Shown piece after piece: positions 30,690 through 42,086 of a DNA stretch of 64,000 nt (position 1 is the stretch's first letter; every line of letters begins with the position of its first letter). The stretch lies in contig JAPWDM010000015.1 in the NCBI GenBank assembly GCA_035578155.1, positions 1,117,001-1,181,000 on the forward strand, read 5' to 3'. Position numbers and translations under genes: made by a program. The DNA is from Brachynemurus nebulosus (taxonomy: Eukaryota > Arthropoda > Insecta > Neuroptera > Myrmeleontidae). The notes under the pieces were generated by a model. The model was not told the origin of the DNA. It did no database searches and saw only the letters and a program-made list of their open reading frames with translations.

Positions 30690-33352
30690 ACTCTGCCGCT
30701 GGTGGAGCAGGAGTAGGTATTATTTAAGAATCTTCTTTATTAACGTTATACGTAATGTCTAATGGCTTATTGATCTTATTGATGATAATCATACCATCAA
30801 TAAGATCTACGAGAGTTTGTTTGTTTTAATAATTCGCTAATTTTAATCGTTAGAGTTCGCCCACTTTGCGATGATTAAAAATTTGTATTGATTTAAACGT
30901 GTAATTATCCAAGTGCTTCCAAACATTTATGTCGAAACCTCTATGTAAAATATCAATACAAATACCGCTTTCTTTCCTAATCGTATAATAATTTTATATT
31001 TTTCTGTGATGGTAGTATTACTTTTTTGTCGCGTTCTTTTTCCACTTGTTTTTCTCTGGCCTTTTTGTTAATCAGTGTTGGAATTTCTTCTTCCCATAAC
31101 AACAAAAAAATTATCGATCTCTTTTTTTGTTTAAATTTTTTTACTTTAATGTACTCAACTCAAAATTTACGAGCACATTTTTTGAGTAGTTGTTATAGTT
31201 TGTGCATTTCCTGGAGCATCGTATATCATAGTAGCTGCCTTCTAAATTATAATCTTCCTGAGTGCATTGATTATTTAATTGAAATTTTCAGGTTTGAAAA
31301 TATTTTTAAAATCTTCGAACTCATCACTTATATTTAATAAATAATTTTAATTTCATTTCGCCCAACAATCGTAGCTGTGCACGAACGTGATCATGTTGCT
31401 GTACACATTTTGTACACATATTTATTAAGAAATAAACTGTACAAAAAAAGGAAAAACATAAAAACTTGTGCATTTTATAGATAGTGTAGTGTGACGATCC
31501 AAAAATCCGATGCCTTGTTGGTGGACATCATAGCGCCAGTTATAAAACACTGAAATCCAAAAACAAGAAAGATTTATAAAATATACGAACACTACCGGCA
31601 GCTATATCTATAATATCAATAAATCGCTGAAAAAACAATGGCGGACGTGTGAGCTTTTGATTACGATTTTTCCGTATTTCGGCTCTTTAAAGTAAAATAA
31701 AAGAAAATATTGAAAGTGTATCCGACTTAGGTATAGGTGCCGGAGAATTGAATTATCTTTAAAATAAAAAAGAAAAGGATCCATCGGATAGTTTTTGAGT
31801 TATCGTGCCCACCAATTCCAAAAACATAGTTTCGAGATATTATAAAATATATAGATAAAGACGCGTATTTTCAAAATTTTATATTTAATCTTCGGGAACA
31901 TATTCTACACATAATTTCCTATCAATTTCTGTAAAAAAAAATCGATTCTTTTAAGGACGCTCAAGTAAGGCTCCCCTTAATTTTGGATAAGCTACAGAAT
32001 GGAAATAATCACATAGCTGGCGTCCTGATGACCCTCCTACCTGAATTTTTTCAGATTTTTTAAAGCAATTATTCTCCCTTTGACCTTTAAATGACCTTGA
32101 ACCTGACGTGATAGAGGCCAACCGACCCCGGATTCGGAATCAGCGACCCCAAAAACCCTAGAGTCTGCTAGTGAGATCTAGAGATACTCCGTATATCAAA
32201 TGTTGACCTGTGTTAACCCATGCGAAATTGACAACTTTGACCCTCGATATCTCGACAACCGAATGCAGCCTCAATCAGAAATTTTCAGGAGATTAAAGTC
32301 TCATAAAAAACTATCATTTAGCACACATTTGAAGTTAGATTTCAAGGGCGCCCAAATAGGCGAAAAATGGCTTGTTTTTGCGGTCACTCTTTGAACAGGA
32401 TATGCGATAATGCGGATAAAATGGGACAGATGGCAGTAAATAACTCAATAACTGGTGGACTTGCCAATAACTGGTGGACTTGCCAACCCCTTCATTTAGA
32501 AGAGCGTATAGTGTATAGTATATAGTCTTAGCGCTCCAAGAAAATGATGCTTACGAAGAAGTGGAAGGGTTATTCTATGAATCAGGTGTAGCTGATATCT
32601 GTAAGTATCAGGGAATGGAAAACATTGGTCTCAAACAGTGCTAGAGTACATAATATTTTTAACGGGGGTCAAAAATTTTTCTGTATTGTGGAAAATATAT
32701 ACATTTCTTCTGACCTATGTAGATATACATAAAGTTATAAAATAAAATGTAAACTCCAAAAAAATTAACTTAAAAATATTTTTTTTTTTTTTGTTTATAA
32801 CAAAAATACAAAAATTAGGTTATAGGTTATAGTGTACTTAACACGACAGAAGTCGAATAAAGAAGCACATTTTAATTAAAAATATTAGTTCGAATGAATA
32901 TTTCTACATACCGAATATTAAAAATTCGTTATGATTAAAATATTAATAAAAGCATTTAATAATTGAGATTAATTATTTTTAATATTTACTTCAAGCGTCC
33001 ATTTCTTTTACGTTTTCAAATTTCAGAATATTATAAATAATAAAATACCCTTTTGGAAGAATTCCTCGCTTAGTACGCATCATAAAATGGTATTATTTTA
33101 TTATACAGAAACAACACTTCGATTTATATTTTAAAAATACAAATTGAAGCCAATCAGTGTAAGTCATTAAAAAGTCTAAACGGAATAATCGAATTTTTAT
33201 AAGTTTGAATATAAAAAAATAATAGTGTTATGAAAAACTAAAAAAGTAATTTTTATTCAAAGAAAATATACATATATTCTTAATACAATAAAGAAATTTT
33301 TGAATAATAAGTATTTTTAAAAAATTTTTATTTGTTTCAAATGTCCACTAAA
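30690..33352. other. 2.7-kb stretch without a recognisable gene
   Basis: I looked at frames at 31026-31337 (plus) and 32200-32394 (plus) and found no family signature. A 13-bp inverted repeat, GATCTTATTGATG, spans 30772-30807. A 19-bp tandem duplication lies at 32446-32483. The part around 31980-32400 (CCCCGGATTCGG, CGATATCTCGACAACCG) has base use unlike the flanks and may be an unnamed repeat. Confidence 0.4.
32446..32483 (+). repeat. Exact 19-bp tandem duplication
   Basis: CAATAACTGGTGGACTTGC occurs twice with no spacer. Exact identity suggests a recent slippage or a small target duplication. Confidence 0.8.
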
Positions 33353-33825
33353 ATGGAAAATCATGTAGTAAAGTTTCTTTATAAAATATAGACATTGGTT
33401 TATTTTTACAATATCTCAACCGTTTTATATTCAACCAATTGACTTAACGTCCTTGAATATCAGTTTTTCTATTAGAAATAGAGTCTTCAAGATTCTTGAC
33501 TGAAAGAAATTATTCTTTTTTCATTTGTGTCACATGAAATGGTTTTGTTTGCTTACAATTTTAACTAAATCAATCGAATCGTTTGGACCGTAAATAAATT
33601 CTTTTTTCTTGCTTTCGACTCAGTGACTCCAAAATCAGCATCATTGGGAAGATAACTATGTCCAGGAACCCGAAATTTGTGATCAATATAATCAGCGTTC
33701 ATTTTTGGATCTTGCACAAGCTTCTGTAGGAATAAACTTAATATTTCTATTCTGATCCGTACAGCAATCTGAATACATAACGATGCTTGAGTGTGTTGAA
33801 GCATGTTCTTTTAGATGCTTTACAA
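33353..33825 (-). pseudogene. DUF7869-like transposon protein, C-terminal part, split by a hAT
   Basis: Reading the minus strand from 33825: HLKEHA, IVMYSDCCTDQNRNI, then after a frameshift FLQKLVQDPKMNADYIDHKF, RVPGHSYLPNDADFGV and, further on, WLNIKRLRYCKNKPM...HDFPF with stops. The blocks SD.C..QNRN and PGHS.LPND.DFG are typical of an uncharacterised DDE-like protein family common in insect genomes (DUF7869 as I recall it). The upstream part continues at 43851-43950 beyond the hAT, in phase (ETQVSKGSQEIVSCIVK). It was already decaying, with a frameshift and at least two stops. Confidence 0.65.
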
Positions 33826-34216
33826 CAGGGCTTCTTAAACTTTTTTATATAGCGACCCCCTTCAAGCTTAGGAAATTTTAAACGACCCCCTCCTCCATAT
33901 AATGAAATATATATTAACCGTAGATGTAGATGTAATATCGCACTATTTTACAATGTAAATAAAATAAGGATTAAAGAATACGTACCCATTCATTTCACAT
34001 ATATATAATTGGAAACGTTGACGGGATATCGGTCGTAATAAAACACAATAAATAGAATGACATAAAACTATATATATATTTATTCAATAGAAAAAATAAA
34101 CTTTTGTAACAATTTTTTTATAAGAAAACATAAAACTATATCTATATATTCAATAGAAAAAATAAACTTTTGTAACAATTTTTTTAATAAAAACATATTA
34201 TTAACATCAAACAATA

Positions 34217-34853
34217 TTAATGTGACGGATGTGATTGTTTATTTTTACACAAATAATTAAATCTAGGCTCAATTTGAGTTAGTGCAGATCGTAATAAATT
34301 TTCAACGTTTATTAAAGTTGAACGGTATTTTGATTTTATGTAAGTTAATGTGGAAAAGGCTGATTCACATAAATATGTTGTACAAAATGGCAGTAATTTG
34401 TTCATTGCCATTTCCGATAGTAAGGGATATTCTGATTTGATTTCTATCCAAAATTCATGCACAGGCACTTGAGAAAATCTGAGTCGCAAGGTAGTATCAC
34501 TTGTTAATTCGGCAAATTCTTCTTGTGCTTTTAAGTTTAAAAAATTAATTTCTTCCATTTCAATTGAAAATGGATTGCAAATCCATTGTTGTGTATCGAT
34601 ATCATTGGGAAAATACCTATGCATGTAAACTTCCATATCCTTCAAATGATTAACTATAATTTTTGTTATAGGAGTATCTTTTTTTGAAATATTGTTACTA
34701 ATTATATACTCGTCAGTAAATGGAAACATTTCGAACCATCCACTTTCCACTCTGTTCTTCCATATAAGAATTTTTTTAACAAAGGCCTCAAGTTTATTTT
34801 TTAACATAAACATATTAACGCAGACTCCCTGCATTGATAAATTCATATCATTG
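34217..34853 (-). CDS. hAT transposase, C-terminal part with dimerisation domain
   Basis: The frame continues from the 42087-43320 piece without shift, starting at the CATTG duplication. It ends with the hATC dimerisation region, which carries the catalytic Glu (TYLCESAFSTLTYIKSKYRS), after EYPLLSEMAMNKLLPF. The apparent ATG at 34846 is internal and not a real start. Combined length is 621 residues, usual for this ZBED5-like group. Confidence 0.88.
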
Positions 34854-35556
34854 TGGATTGGCGTGATCTAAATTATAGGGATCACCCTGTATAAGTTAAA
34901 TTTAATTGATCAAATTTGTGAAGTATGCGTATCTTACTTAATACATCGCGACAAACAAATAAATTGATTGGCCTCATGTACGCACTGCGTACTAGAAGGC
35001 AGCGCATCAATTACTTTTCATAATCCTTTACGCAAATTAGAAAAGGATACATAGCTCACCCTCTTGACTAAGTGGTCAAAAAAAAAAAAGGTAGATAGAT
35101 AGTTTTTGTACCGCTACCGATATAGATAGTTTTTGTACCGCTACCGACATAGATAGTTTTTTTTCGTACCGTTACCGAGACGGATATAGTATAACCGCTT
35201 TAAATCGAAAATTCACATTTTTAGAAAACCTCAACAATTTAATAGTTAAACCGCTTGCATATAAAATTTTACGCCGCTTTGTTTTGAATAATTTTAGTCA
35301 ATAATTTACCGTAATAAACGAAAAGGGAACTTTAAGTGAAAGTTTAAGTGAAATCAAAAGTGCAGTTATATTTCACCTTTAAATGGTTTCCTTTTTTCCC
35401 GAAAAATATCCATCCTCCATAATTACCATTTAAAGTGAAGGCCGAACATCAGCCATATTGGTAAGTGTACTTTTTTTCTATCGTTTTAAAATTATTTGTT
35501 ACGGTATTAAACTATTACAGTCCGTTTGCTAACAAAATTTATTAGAAACACCTCCA
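34854..35556 (+). repeat. 5' LTR of the BEL/Pao element
   Basis: The 703-bp LTR contains about three imperfect units of ATAGATAGTTTTTGTACCGC near 35090-35180, which look like enhancer-type repeats in U3. A consensus splice donor, GGTAAGTG, lies near 35460. The primer binding site is uncertain; TTCGAGCC, complementary to a tRNA T-arm, begins about 15 bases after the LTR. Confidence 0.92.
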
Positions 35557-36155
35557 TAACTATTTTGATCCTTCGAGCCAAGGATAGATTTAGATTATTT
35601 ATCGCATTTAAATTAACTCTTATTAGAATACCGCGTTTTTGAGTCGTTTTGTTCTTTAAACTTTAATATTAGTTATTGCATTAAAATTTTATTGTGTTTG
35701 CATTCAAAATTTACGTAGAATATTCTCTTTAAAATTTAATTGGATTGATCTGTATTTATCGCTGCGTTTTCAGTAAATAAATATTGATTATTTGTCGATT
35801 TTTGAACATTTTAATGACTATTACATAATATTTCAGTCAATTAAAATTATATTTGTTTCATTCATGTGTGTTGTTTATTTGTTTGTCGCAACAATTAATT
35901 TTATTAATTGTTTTACATAATTTAGTACATTTTTAGAAAATTTAAGTGGTTTGAATATTCTTTTCTTTTCAACTTTTGTGTGTACCTACATATAGCCATT
36001 GTATATTACAGTTTAGCTGGTACGGTGTTTCAGCGAGATCGCATACATAAATACGTTTTTGGTATTTATTGTCTTCAATAAAATCGATTAATTTCATTTA
36101 TTGTTTTTTTTTTTTTTTTTCTATATCGAATTGATATTTTTCATATTGTTTAATA

Positions 36156-39100
36156 ATGGATGCTCAACAAAGAAAATTAAAAACTTTGACTGCTAGAAAA
36201 GAAATGTTATTTAGTAGAATTCAGAGATTATATGAAACTAGTAGAACGTTATCAAACACAAATTTAGAATCATTCCTAGCTAGAATCGAAACATTGGACG
36301 AAACTAAACGACAATTTGAGGAAATTTTGAACCAAATTAACGATTTAAATTTACAAATAGATAATGAATATACACCTACATTTGAGGCTCTCAATAGCTT
36401 TGATGATTTATATTGTCACATTAAAAGAGCCGCGAAAAATTATTTAGCAAGTTCATCGCCTAATACGTCGGGGGTCAATACTATTCCAGTAAAATCAGGT
36501 CCTCGCCTACCTCGAATTCCGTTAATTAAATTTTCGGGAAAATCGGTCAACGAATGGCCAATATTTGCTGAGTGCTTTCGAAGCTTAATCCATGAGAATC
36601 CAGATTTAAATGATGTAGACAAGGTACATTATTTGTTGGGTCATTTAACAGACAAGGCATTAGCGATTTGTTCCCATCTCCCTCCTACTGGTGCCAATTA
36701 TTCTCTAATTTGGGAGACATTGAGAAACAAATTCGAAGATAAACGTTTACTGGCAAATAGTTATTTAGATTCCATATTAGAATTTAAACCCGCGCAACAG
36801 GAAAGTACTGAATCTCTCAATAATTTTTTAATCAAATTCGATACGTCCGTTCAAGCTTTGAAAAATCTGGAAATTGAGGATATGACTGATTATATTTTCA
36901 GTTATTTAGACTTAAAAAAGCTTAATCCAGATACCAAACGACTCTTTGAAAACACTCGACGCAAATCAGACTTTCCGGATTACGCGGAAATCATTGAGTT
37001 CGTATCAGAACAAGCGAAAATTTGTTCACGGAATGTTAGTTCATCGCAAAAATCGGCAGTAACTCATAATAGCAAAGCGAAAACTTCCCACACTTTTATG
37101 AATCTACAGGCGGATTCAAAGGGTAAATGCTTCGTATGCAATGTAGATACGCATCCAATTTATAATTGCGATAAATTTTTTAAACTAAAACCCACTGAAC
37201 GTTACAAAGTTGTAAAAGAACGAAACCGTTGTTTAAACTGTTTAGGCACACATAAAATACAATTTTGTAAGAGTGGTACTAAATGTAAATTTTGTAGGCA
37301 ACAACATCACTCACTTTTATGTTTTTTAAAGGAAAATTCTCGGCCACAAGTACCCTCAACCGCTAGTAGTAGTACCTCAAACAATAATAATCCTAGTGTA
37401 GTATCAAATCTTCAAAATAATGGTAACGACGTTAATACATTTTCGGCTGTTCAGACGTCCTTACGTCATAATGGTGCAACTGTTTTACTGTCGACCGCTG
37501 TAGTTTTTATTATAGATCGTGATGGTAATTTGCAAAAGGCTAGATTTTTGTTAGATTCCGGTTCTCAACGGCATATTTTATCACTTAAATGTTGTAAAAG
37601 ATTACATTTACCTATTGTAAAATCATCTGTTTCAATTAGTGGAATTGCCAGTTTATCAACCCCTACTAAAGGTATAGCAAATTTCGTATTAGTTTCTCGC
37701 TTCGATATGAATAAGCGTTACGCTGTGGAGGCTTTAGTAGTAGAAAATTTCAATTCGAAAAATCTGCCACATTCACCAATACAAATCGATCAGATTTCGT
37801 ACATAAAGGGGTTACCATTAACTGATGATTCATTTCATTTACCAAATGAAGTAGATGGAATCATCGGGGCAGAATTATTTGCTCAATTATTGGGTACTAA
37901 TCGTGTCATTGGTCCACCACATTTACCAACTGCAATAGAGACATCGCTTGGGTATGTCATTACAGGAACGGCCCCAACAAATTTAGTAGACGATTTAGCA
38001 CAAAACTTTTGTACGTTAGTAGATGAACCACTTGATATTTTGGTTCAAAAATTTTGGGAGGTTGAAAATGTGCCATCTGCAACTAGTGAAGACCCCGAAG
38101 ATACTGAGTGTGAAAAAATTTACACTTCCACGTGTCACCGTTTACCTTCAGGTCGTTATCAAGTAGCGCTCCCCTTTAAGCATCACGCATCGAATCTTGG
38201 TGATTCTTATTCTAGCGCGCTTCGGAAATTTTTAGCATTGGAACGTAGATTGAAATTGGATTCCAGTTTTAAACAACATTATTCCAATGTTATCTCAGAT
38301 CATTTAGAAAAGGGTTATATTCGTCAGATAGTTTCAAACCATGATTCGGATGTAGCTTACTATATGCCGCATCATGGAGTTTTGAAGTTGGATAGTGAAA
38401 CAACACCTCTTAGAATCGTGTACAATGCAAGTAGCCCATCTAGTAGTAGCCGTTCACTTAACGACTTATTGTACGCAGGTCCCAAACTTCAAACAGATGT
38501 TGTTTCAATGTTTCTAAATTTCAGATTATTTAAAATTGCTTTAACGTCTGACATTCAGCAAATGTATTTGCAGATTGAATTAGTTGAAGACCATAGAAAA
38601 TTTCAAAGATTTGTTTGGCGATTTTCAGAAAATGATCCAATTTCAATTTACGAACATAGCCGCGTTTGTTTTGGAGTGAAAAGCTCACCATATTTAGCTC
38701 TCAGGACAGTTCAGCAATTGGCCATGGATGAATCTAACAAATTTCCACTAGCGTCCGCGTTTGTTTTAAAACACATGTACATGGACGATTTTGTAGCTAG
38801 TGTCGAATCATTAGAAAAGGCACAAACATTATATTCGGAAATGGTCAAATTGTTCGAAACTGGCTGTTTCAAAATGGTTAAATGGGCAGTTAATTCAACC
38901 GAACTGATTAACCATATCCCTATGGAAAATCGTGCAAAAAATGTAGTTAGTTTCGATTCTGAGTTTTTAAAAGTGTTGGGCTTACAATGGTTTCCACATT
39001 CAGATATTTTAAAGTTCAAATTGAATATTGAAACCAAAGTCTGTACAAAACGCAACATTTTATCAACCGTCGCACGATTTTATGACCCACTCGGACTTAT

Positions 39101-41075
39101 TAGTCCCATTACTTTAAAATTGAAACTATTTGTTAAGGAGTTATGGACTTTGAATTTAGACTGGGATGCAGCGCCTCCTCAAAATTTTCAACAACGTTGG
39201 CATGATTATGAAAACCAGTTGCATTTATTAGAAAATTTTCAGGTTCCACGGCATGTCGGAGTATTTGAAAATACACATTCGATAGTCTTAGTTGGTTTTT
39301 CAGACGCATGTCTTTCCTCGTATGGTGCTGTTGTCTATATCCGTTCAATTTCTCACAATGGAATTTGTAGTTCGTTGTTATGTGCTAAATCCAAAGTATC
39401 GCCTCTGAAGACAATATCAATTCCTCGACTAGAACTTCTCGCTGCTCATCTTTTGAGCAAACTTTTAGCATATATTGTTAGCACCCTTTCTAGTATTAAA
39501 GTCGATAAGTTGTATGCAATATCGGATTCCACAGTTGCGCTCAATTGGATTTGCTCTTCCCCACATCGTTGGAAAACGTTTGTAGCCAATCGAGTCACAA
39601 AAATTCAAGAACTCGTGTCAATTCCAAATTGGTACCACATTGACGGCAAGTTAAACGTCGCTGACAATTTATCACGTGGGTTATCTCCGTCACAATTTTT
39701 AAAATGGACCGATTGGACAAATGGACCTGAATGGTTACAGCGATCTGAAGCTGACTGGCCAATTCAACCGTGGACGTATCAGAATATTGACACACCGGAA
39801 GAGAGAATTGTTTCTTTGGTTGTCGCCGTAGAAGAGGTCTCACCTTTACATCAATTAATCGAAAAATGTTCCTCTTGGAAACGTCTTCTACGTGCAACAG
39901 TTTACGTTTTACGATTTACTAGAAAACTCTCCTCTCGGGGTGTAATAACTGTTTCAGATCTTGATGTGGCGGAAACTGAACTAATTAAAGTGGTTCAAAA
40001 TATTCACTTTAAATCCGACATAAGTTTACTACTACACGGTAAAGAATGCTCTCCTCAATTACGCAAATTACGAATATTTTTGCATAAAAATGTTCTTAGA
40101 GTTGGAGGTCGTTTAGAAAATTCGGATTTAGATTTTGACGCTCAACATCCCATACTCCTTCCAAAGCGAGATCCGTTTGTGGATTTGCTGATTGATGAGT
40201 ATCATCGAGTCAATCTTCACACTGGTTCTAATTTAGTATTTTCACTACTTCGTCAACGCTACTGGATACTCGCAGGACGAGGAGTTGTCAGAAATCGAAT
40301 TTCCAAATGTAATTTGTGTTTTCGAGCTAGGCCATCCCCAAAATTTCCATTAATGGGAGATTTACCAACTGATCGAGTTCAATATCCACCTTCTCTTAAA
40401 TGTTTTACATCCGTTGGGGTAGATTATGCTGGTCCTATCAACATTGTTTTTAGTAGGAAACGGGGCATACGTTCTCAGAAAGCCTACATTTGTTTGTTTA
40501 TTTGTCTAGCCGTAAAAGCTGTCCACATAGAATTAGTTTCTGACTTAACTACATCCAGTTTCTTGCAGGCATTCAAACGTTTTTTATCTCGCCGCGGTCC
40601 AGTTTCAGTAATGTTTTCGGATTCCGGAACTTGCTTTATCGGAGCTAAAACACGACTAGCCGAATTGTATAATTTAGTAGACTCATCTGAATTTAAGACC
40701 CTTTTAACGAATGACTTAGCTCACCAAGGTATTGAATGGAAATTCAGTCCTCCGGCCGCTCCCCATATGGGTGGGATTTGGGAAGCAAATATCAAATGCG
40801 TTAAATCTCACTTGTATAAAATTATAGGAAATCAATTACTCACCTATGAGGAATTGAATACTTTATTAATTCAAATTGAAGCCCTACTTAACTCGCGACC
40901 ACTGTGTGTATTAAGTAACGACCCAGATAACGTTCAAGCGCTAACTCCCTCTCATTTTTTGACGTTCTGTCCGTTAAAAAGGTTACCTGCTGAAAATCTT
41001 GACAGTATAAATCACAATCGAGTTAACCGTTTTCAACTTATAGATAAAATGGTTCAAGACTATTGGAAACAATGA
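36156..41075 (+). CDS. BEL/Pao gag-pol polyprotein
   Basis: A 1639-residue frame starts at ATG 36156 in the A-rich leader. Domains in order: N-terminal coiled coil (1-90), gag domain (DUF1759 type, about 110-260), Cys/His knuckles (CFVCN at about 323, CLNCLG at 360, CKFCRQQHHSLLC at 377), aspartic protease (LLDSGSQRH, about 465), reverse transcriptase (TSDIQQMYLQ about 797, YMDDFV about 873), RNase H (FSDACLSSYGAVVY about 1047, ISDSTVALNW about 1122), zinc-binding H2C2 region (about 1350-1390) and integrase (VDYAGPI, MFSDSGTCFIGA, GGIWEANIK carrying the catalytic acids). It stops at TGA 41073-41075 after DYWKQ. The same frame then stays open for 80 more codons. Confidence 0.93.
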   Translation: MDAQQRKLKTLTARKEMLFSRIQRLYETSRTLSNTNLESFLARIETLDETKRQFEEILNQINDLNLQIDNEYTPTFEALNSFDDLYCHIKRAAKNYLASSSPNTSGVNTIPVKSGPRLPRIPLIKFSGKSVNEWPIFAECFRSLIHENPDLNDVDKVHYLLGHLTDKALAICSHLPPTGANYSLIWETLRNKFEDKRLLANSYLDSILEFKPAQQESTESLNNFLIKFDTSVQALKNLEIEDMTDYIFSYLDLKKLNPDTKRLFENTRRKSDFPDYAEIIEFVSEQAKICSRNVSSSQKSAVTHNSKAKTSHTFMNLQADSKGKCFVCNVDTHPIYNCDKFFKLKPTERYKVVKERNRCLNCLGTHKIQFCKSGTKCKFCRQQHHSLLCFLKENSRPQVPSTASSSTSNNNNPSVVSNLQNNGNDVNTFSAVQTSLRHNGATVLLSTAVVFIIDRDGNLQKARFLLDSGSQRHILSLKCCKRLHLPIVKSSVSISGIASLSTPTKGIANFVLVSRFDMNKRYAVEALVVENFNSKNLPHSPIQIDQISYIKGLPLTDDSFHLPNEVDGIIGAELFAQLLGTNRVIGPPHLPTAIETSLGYVITGTAPTNLVDDLAQNFCTLVDEPLDILVQKFWEVENVPSATSEDPEDTECEKIYTSTCHRLPSGRYQVALPFKHHASNLGDSYSSALRKFLALERRLKLDSSFKQHYSNVISDHLEKGYIRQIVSNHDSDVAYYMPHHGVLKLDSETTPLRIVYNASSPSSSSRSLNDLLYAGPKLQTDVVSMFLNFRLFKIALTSDIQQMYLQIELVEDHRKFQRFVWRFSENDPISIYEHSRVCFGVKSSPYLALRTVQQLAMDESNKFPLASAFVLKHMYMDDFVASVESLEKAQTLYSEMVKLFETGCFKMVKWAVNSTELINHIPMENRAKNVVSFDSEFLKVLGLQWFPHSDILKFKLNIETKVCTKRNILSTVARFYDPLGLISPITLKLKLFVKELWTLNLDWDAAPPQNFQQRWHDYENQLHLLENFQVPRHVGVFENTHSIVLVGFSDACLSSYGAVVYIRSISHNGICSSLLCAKSKVSPLKTISIPRLELLAAHLLSKLLAYIVSTLSSIKVDKLYAISDSTVALNWICSSPHRWKTFVANRVTKIQELVSIPNWYHIDGKLNVADNLSRGLSPSQFLKWTDWTNGPEWLQRSEADWPIQPWTYQNIDTPEERIVSLVVAVEEVSPLHQLIEKCSSWKRLLRATVYVLRFTRKLSSRGVITVSDLDVAETELIKVVQNIHFKSDISLLLHGKECSPQLRKLRIFLHKNVLRVGGRLENSDLDFDAQHPILLPKRDPFVDLLIDEYHRVNLHTGSNLVFSLLRQRYWILAGRGVVRNRISKCNLCFRARPSPKFPLMGDLPTDRVQYPPSLKCFTSVGVDYAGPINIVFSRKRGIRSQKAYICLFICLAVKAVHIELVSDLTTSSFLQAFKRFLSRRGPVSVMFSDSGTCFIGAKTRLAELYNLVDSSEFKTLLTNDLAHQGIEWKFSPPAAPHMGGIWEANIKCVKSHLYKIIGNQLLTYEELNTLLIQIEALLNSRPLCVLSNDPDNVQALTPSHFLTFCPLKRLPAENLDSINHNRVNRFQLIDKMVQDYWKQ

Positions 41076-41318
41076 TCTCGAGACTATTTACATACACTCC
41101 AATCACGGTCTCGTTGGAATACCCCCGCTTCACCTATCAATATAGGTGAAGTTGTAGTAGTGCAACAGCCCAACCTTCCACCTTTGCAATGGATGCTTGG
41201 AAGAGTAGTCGATATGCATCCAGGAAGGGATGGTATTGTTCGTGTAGTATCCGTGCGCACAAGAAATGGAATATTCAAACGACCAGTGGTAAAGGTTTGT
41301 CCTTTGCCAACTCAATAA
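41076..41318 (+). pseudogene. C-terminal 80 codons of the BEL/Pao polyprotein beyond the TGA
   Basis: The frame after the TGA encodes the C-terminal domain typical of BEL/Pao integrases (DUF5641 type): IGEVVVVQQPNLPPLQWMLG, GIVRVVSVRT and KVCPLPTQ, ending at TAA 41316-41318. Family members have Trp before this point, so TGG to TGA is the likely change. The second BEL copy at 62854 carries the same C-terminal domain. Loss of this tail may or may not block integration. Confidence 0.85.
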
Positions 41319-41381
41319 TTATAGCTTAGTTCCTCATAACTACTTCCCTCATTCTGAAAGAACCTTTCAGGGGCGGGGGAA

Positions 41382-42086
41382 TGGATTGGCGTGATCTAAA
41401 TTATAGGGATCACCCTGTATAAGTTAAATTTAATTGATCAAATTTGTGAAGTATGCGTATCTTACTTAATACATCGCGACAAACAAATAAATTGATTGGC
41501 CTCATGTACGCACTGCGTACTAGAAGGCAGCGCATCAATTACTTTTCATAATCCTTTACGCAAATTAGAAAAGGATACATAGCTCACCCTCTTGACTAAG
41601 TGGTCAAAAAAAAAAAAAGGTAGATAGATAGTTTTTGTACCGCTACCGATATAGATAGTTTTTGTACCGCTACCGACATAGATAGTTTTTTTTTCGTACC
41701 GTTACCGAGACGGATATAGTATAACCGCTTTAAATCGAAAATTCACATTTTTAGAAAACCTCAACAATTTAATAGTTAAACCGCTTGCATATAAAATTTT
41801 ACGCCGCTTTGTTTTGAATAATTTTAGTCAATAATTTACCGTAATAAACGAAAAGGGAACTTTAAGTGAAAGTTTAAGTGAAATCAAAAGTGCAGTTATA
41901 TTTCACCTTTAAATGGTTTCCTTTTTTCCCGAAAAATATCCATCCTCCATAATTACCATTTAAAGTGAAGGCCGAACATCAGCCATATTGGTAAGTGTAC
42001 TTTTTTTCTATCGTTTTAAAATTATTTGTTACGGTATTAAACTATTACAGTCCGTTTGCTAACAAAATTTATTAGAAACACCTCCA
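41382..42086 (+). repeat. 3' LTR of the BEL/Pao element
   Basis: The 705-bp LTR is preceded directly by a polypurine tract, AGGGGCGGGGGAA (41369-41381), where plus-strand DNA synthesis would start. The sequence matches the 5' LTR apart from homopolymer lengths at the A-run near 41608 and the T-run near 41690. Confidence 0.92.

Larger units (their letters stand above)
34854..42086 (+). mobile_element. BEL/Pao LTR retrotransposon, young
   Basis: LTRs begin TGGATTGG and end CACCTCCA (TG...CA). They lie at 34854-35556 and 41382-42086. A 5-bp duplication, CATTG, flanks the element. The two LTRs appear identical except for one extra base in each of two homopolymers. Identical LTRs mean recent insertion, since both derive from one template. 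The polyprotein frame is open except for one TGA near the end. No envelope-like gene is seen. Confidence 0.95.

Noticed and set aside
31026..31337. 103-residue plus-strand frame with a possible signal peptide-like start
   Set aside because: The hydrophobic start comes from T-rich DNA; there is no domain, no splice context and no homologous family I recognise.
32200..32394. 64-residue plus-strand frame
   Set aside because: It lies in a stretch that looks like a non-coding repeat and has no recognisable motif.
38711..39897. Minus-strand frames of 60-115 residues
   Set aside because: Antisense to the BEL/Pao polyprotein with no family signature.
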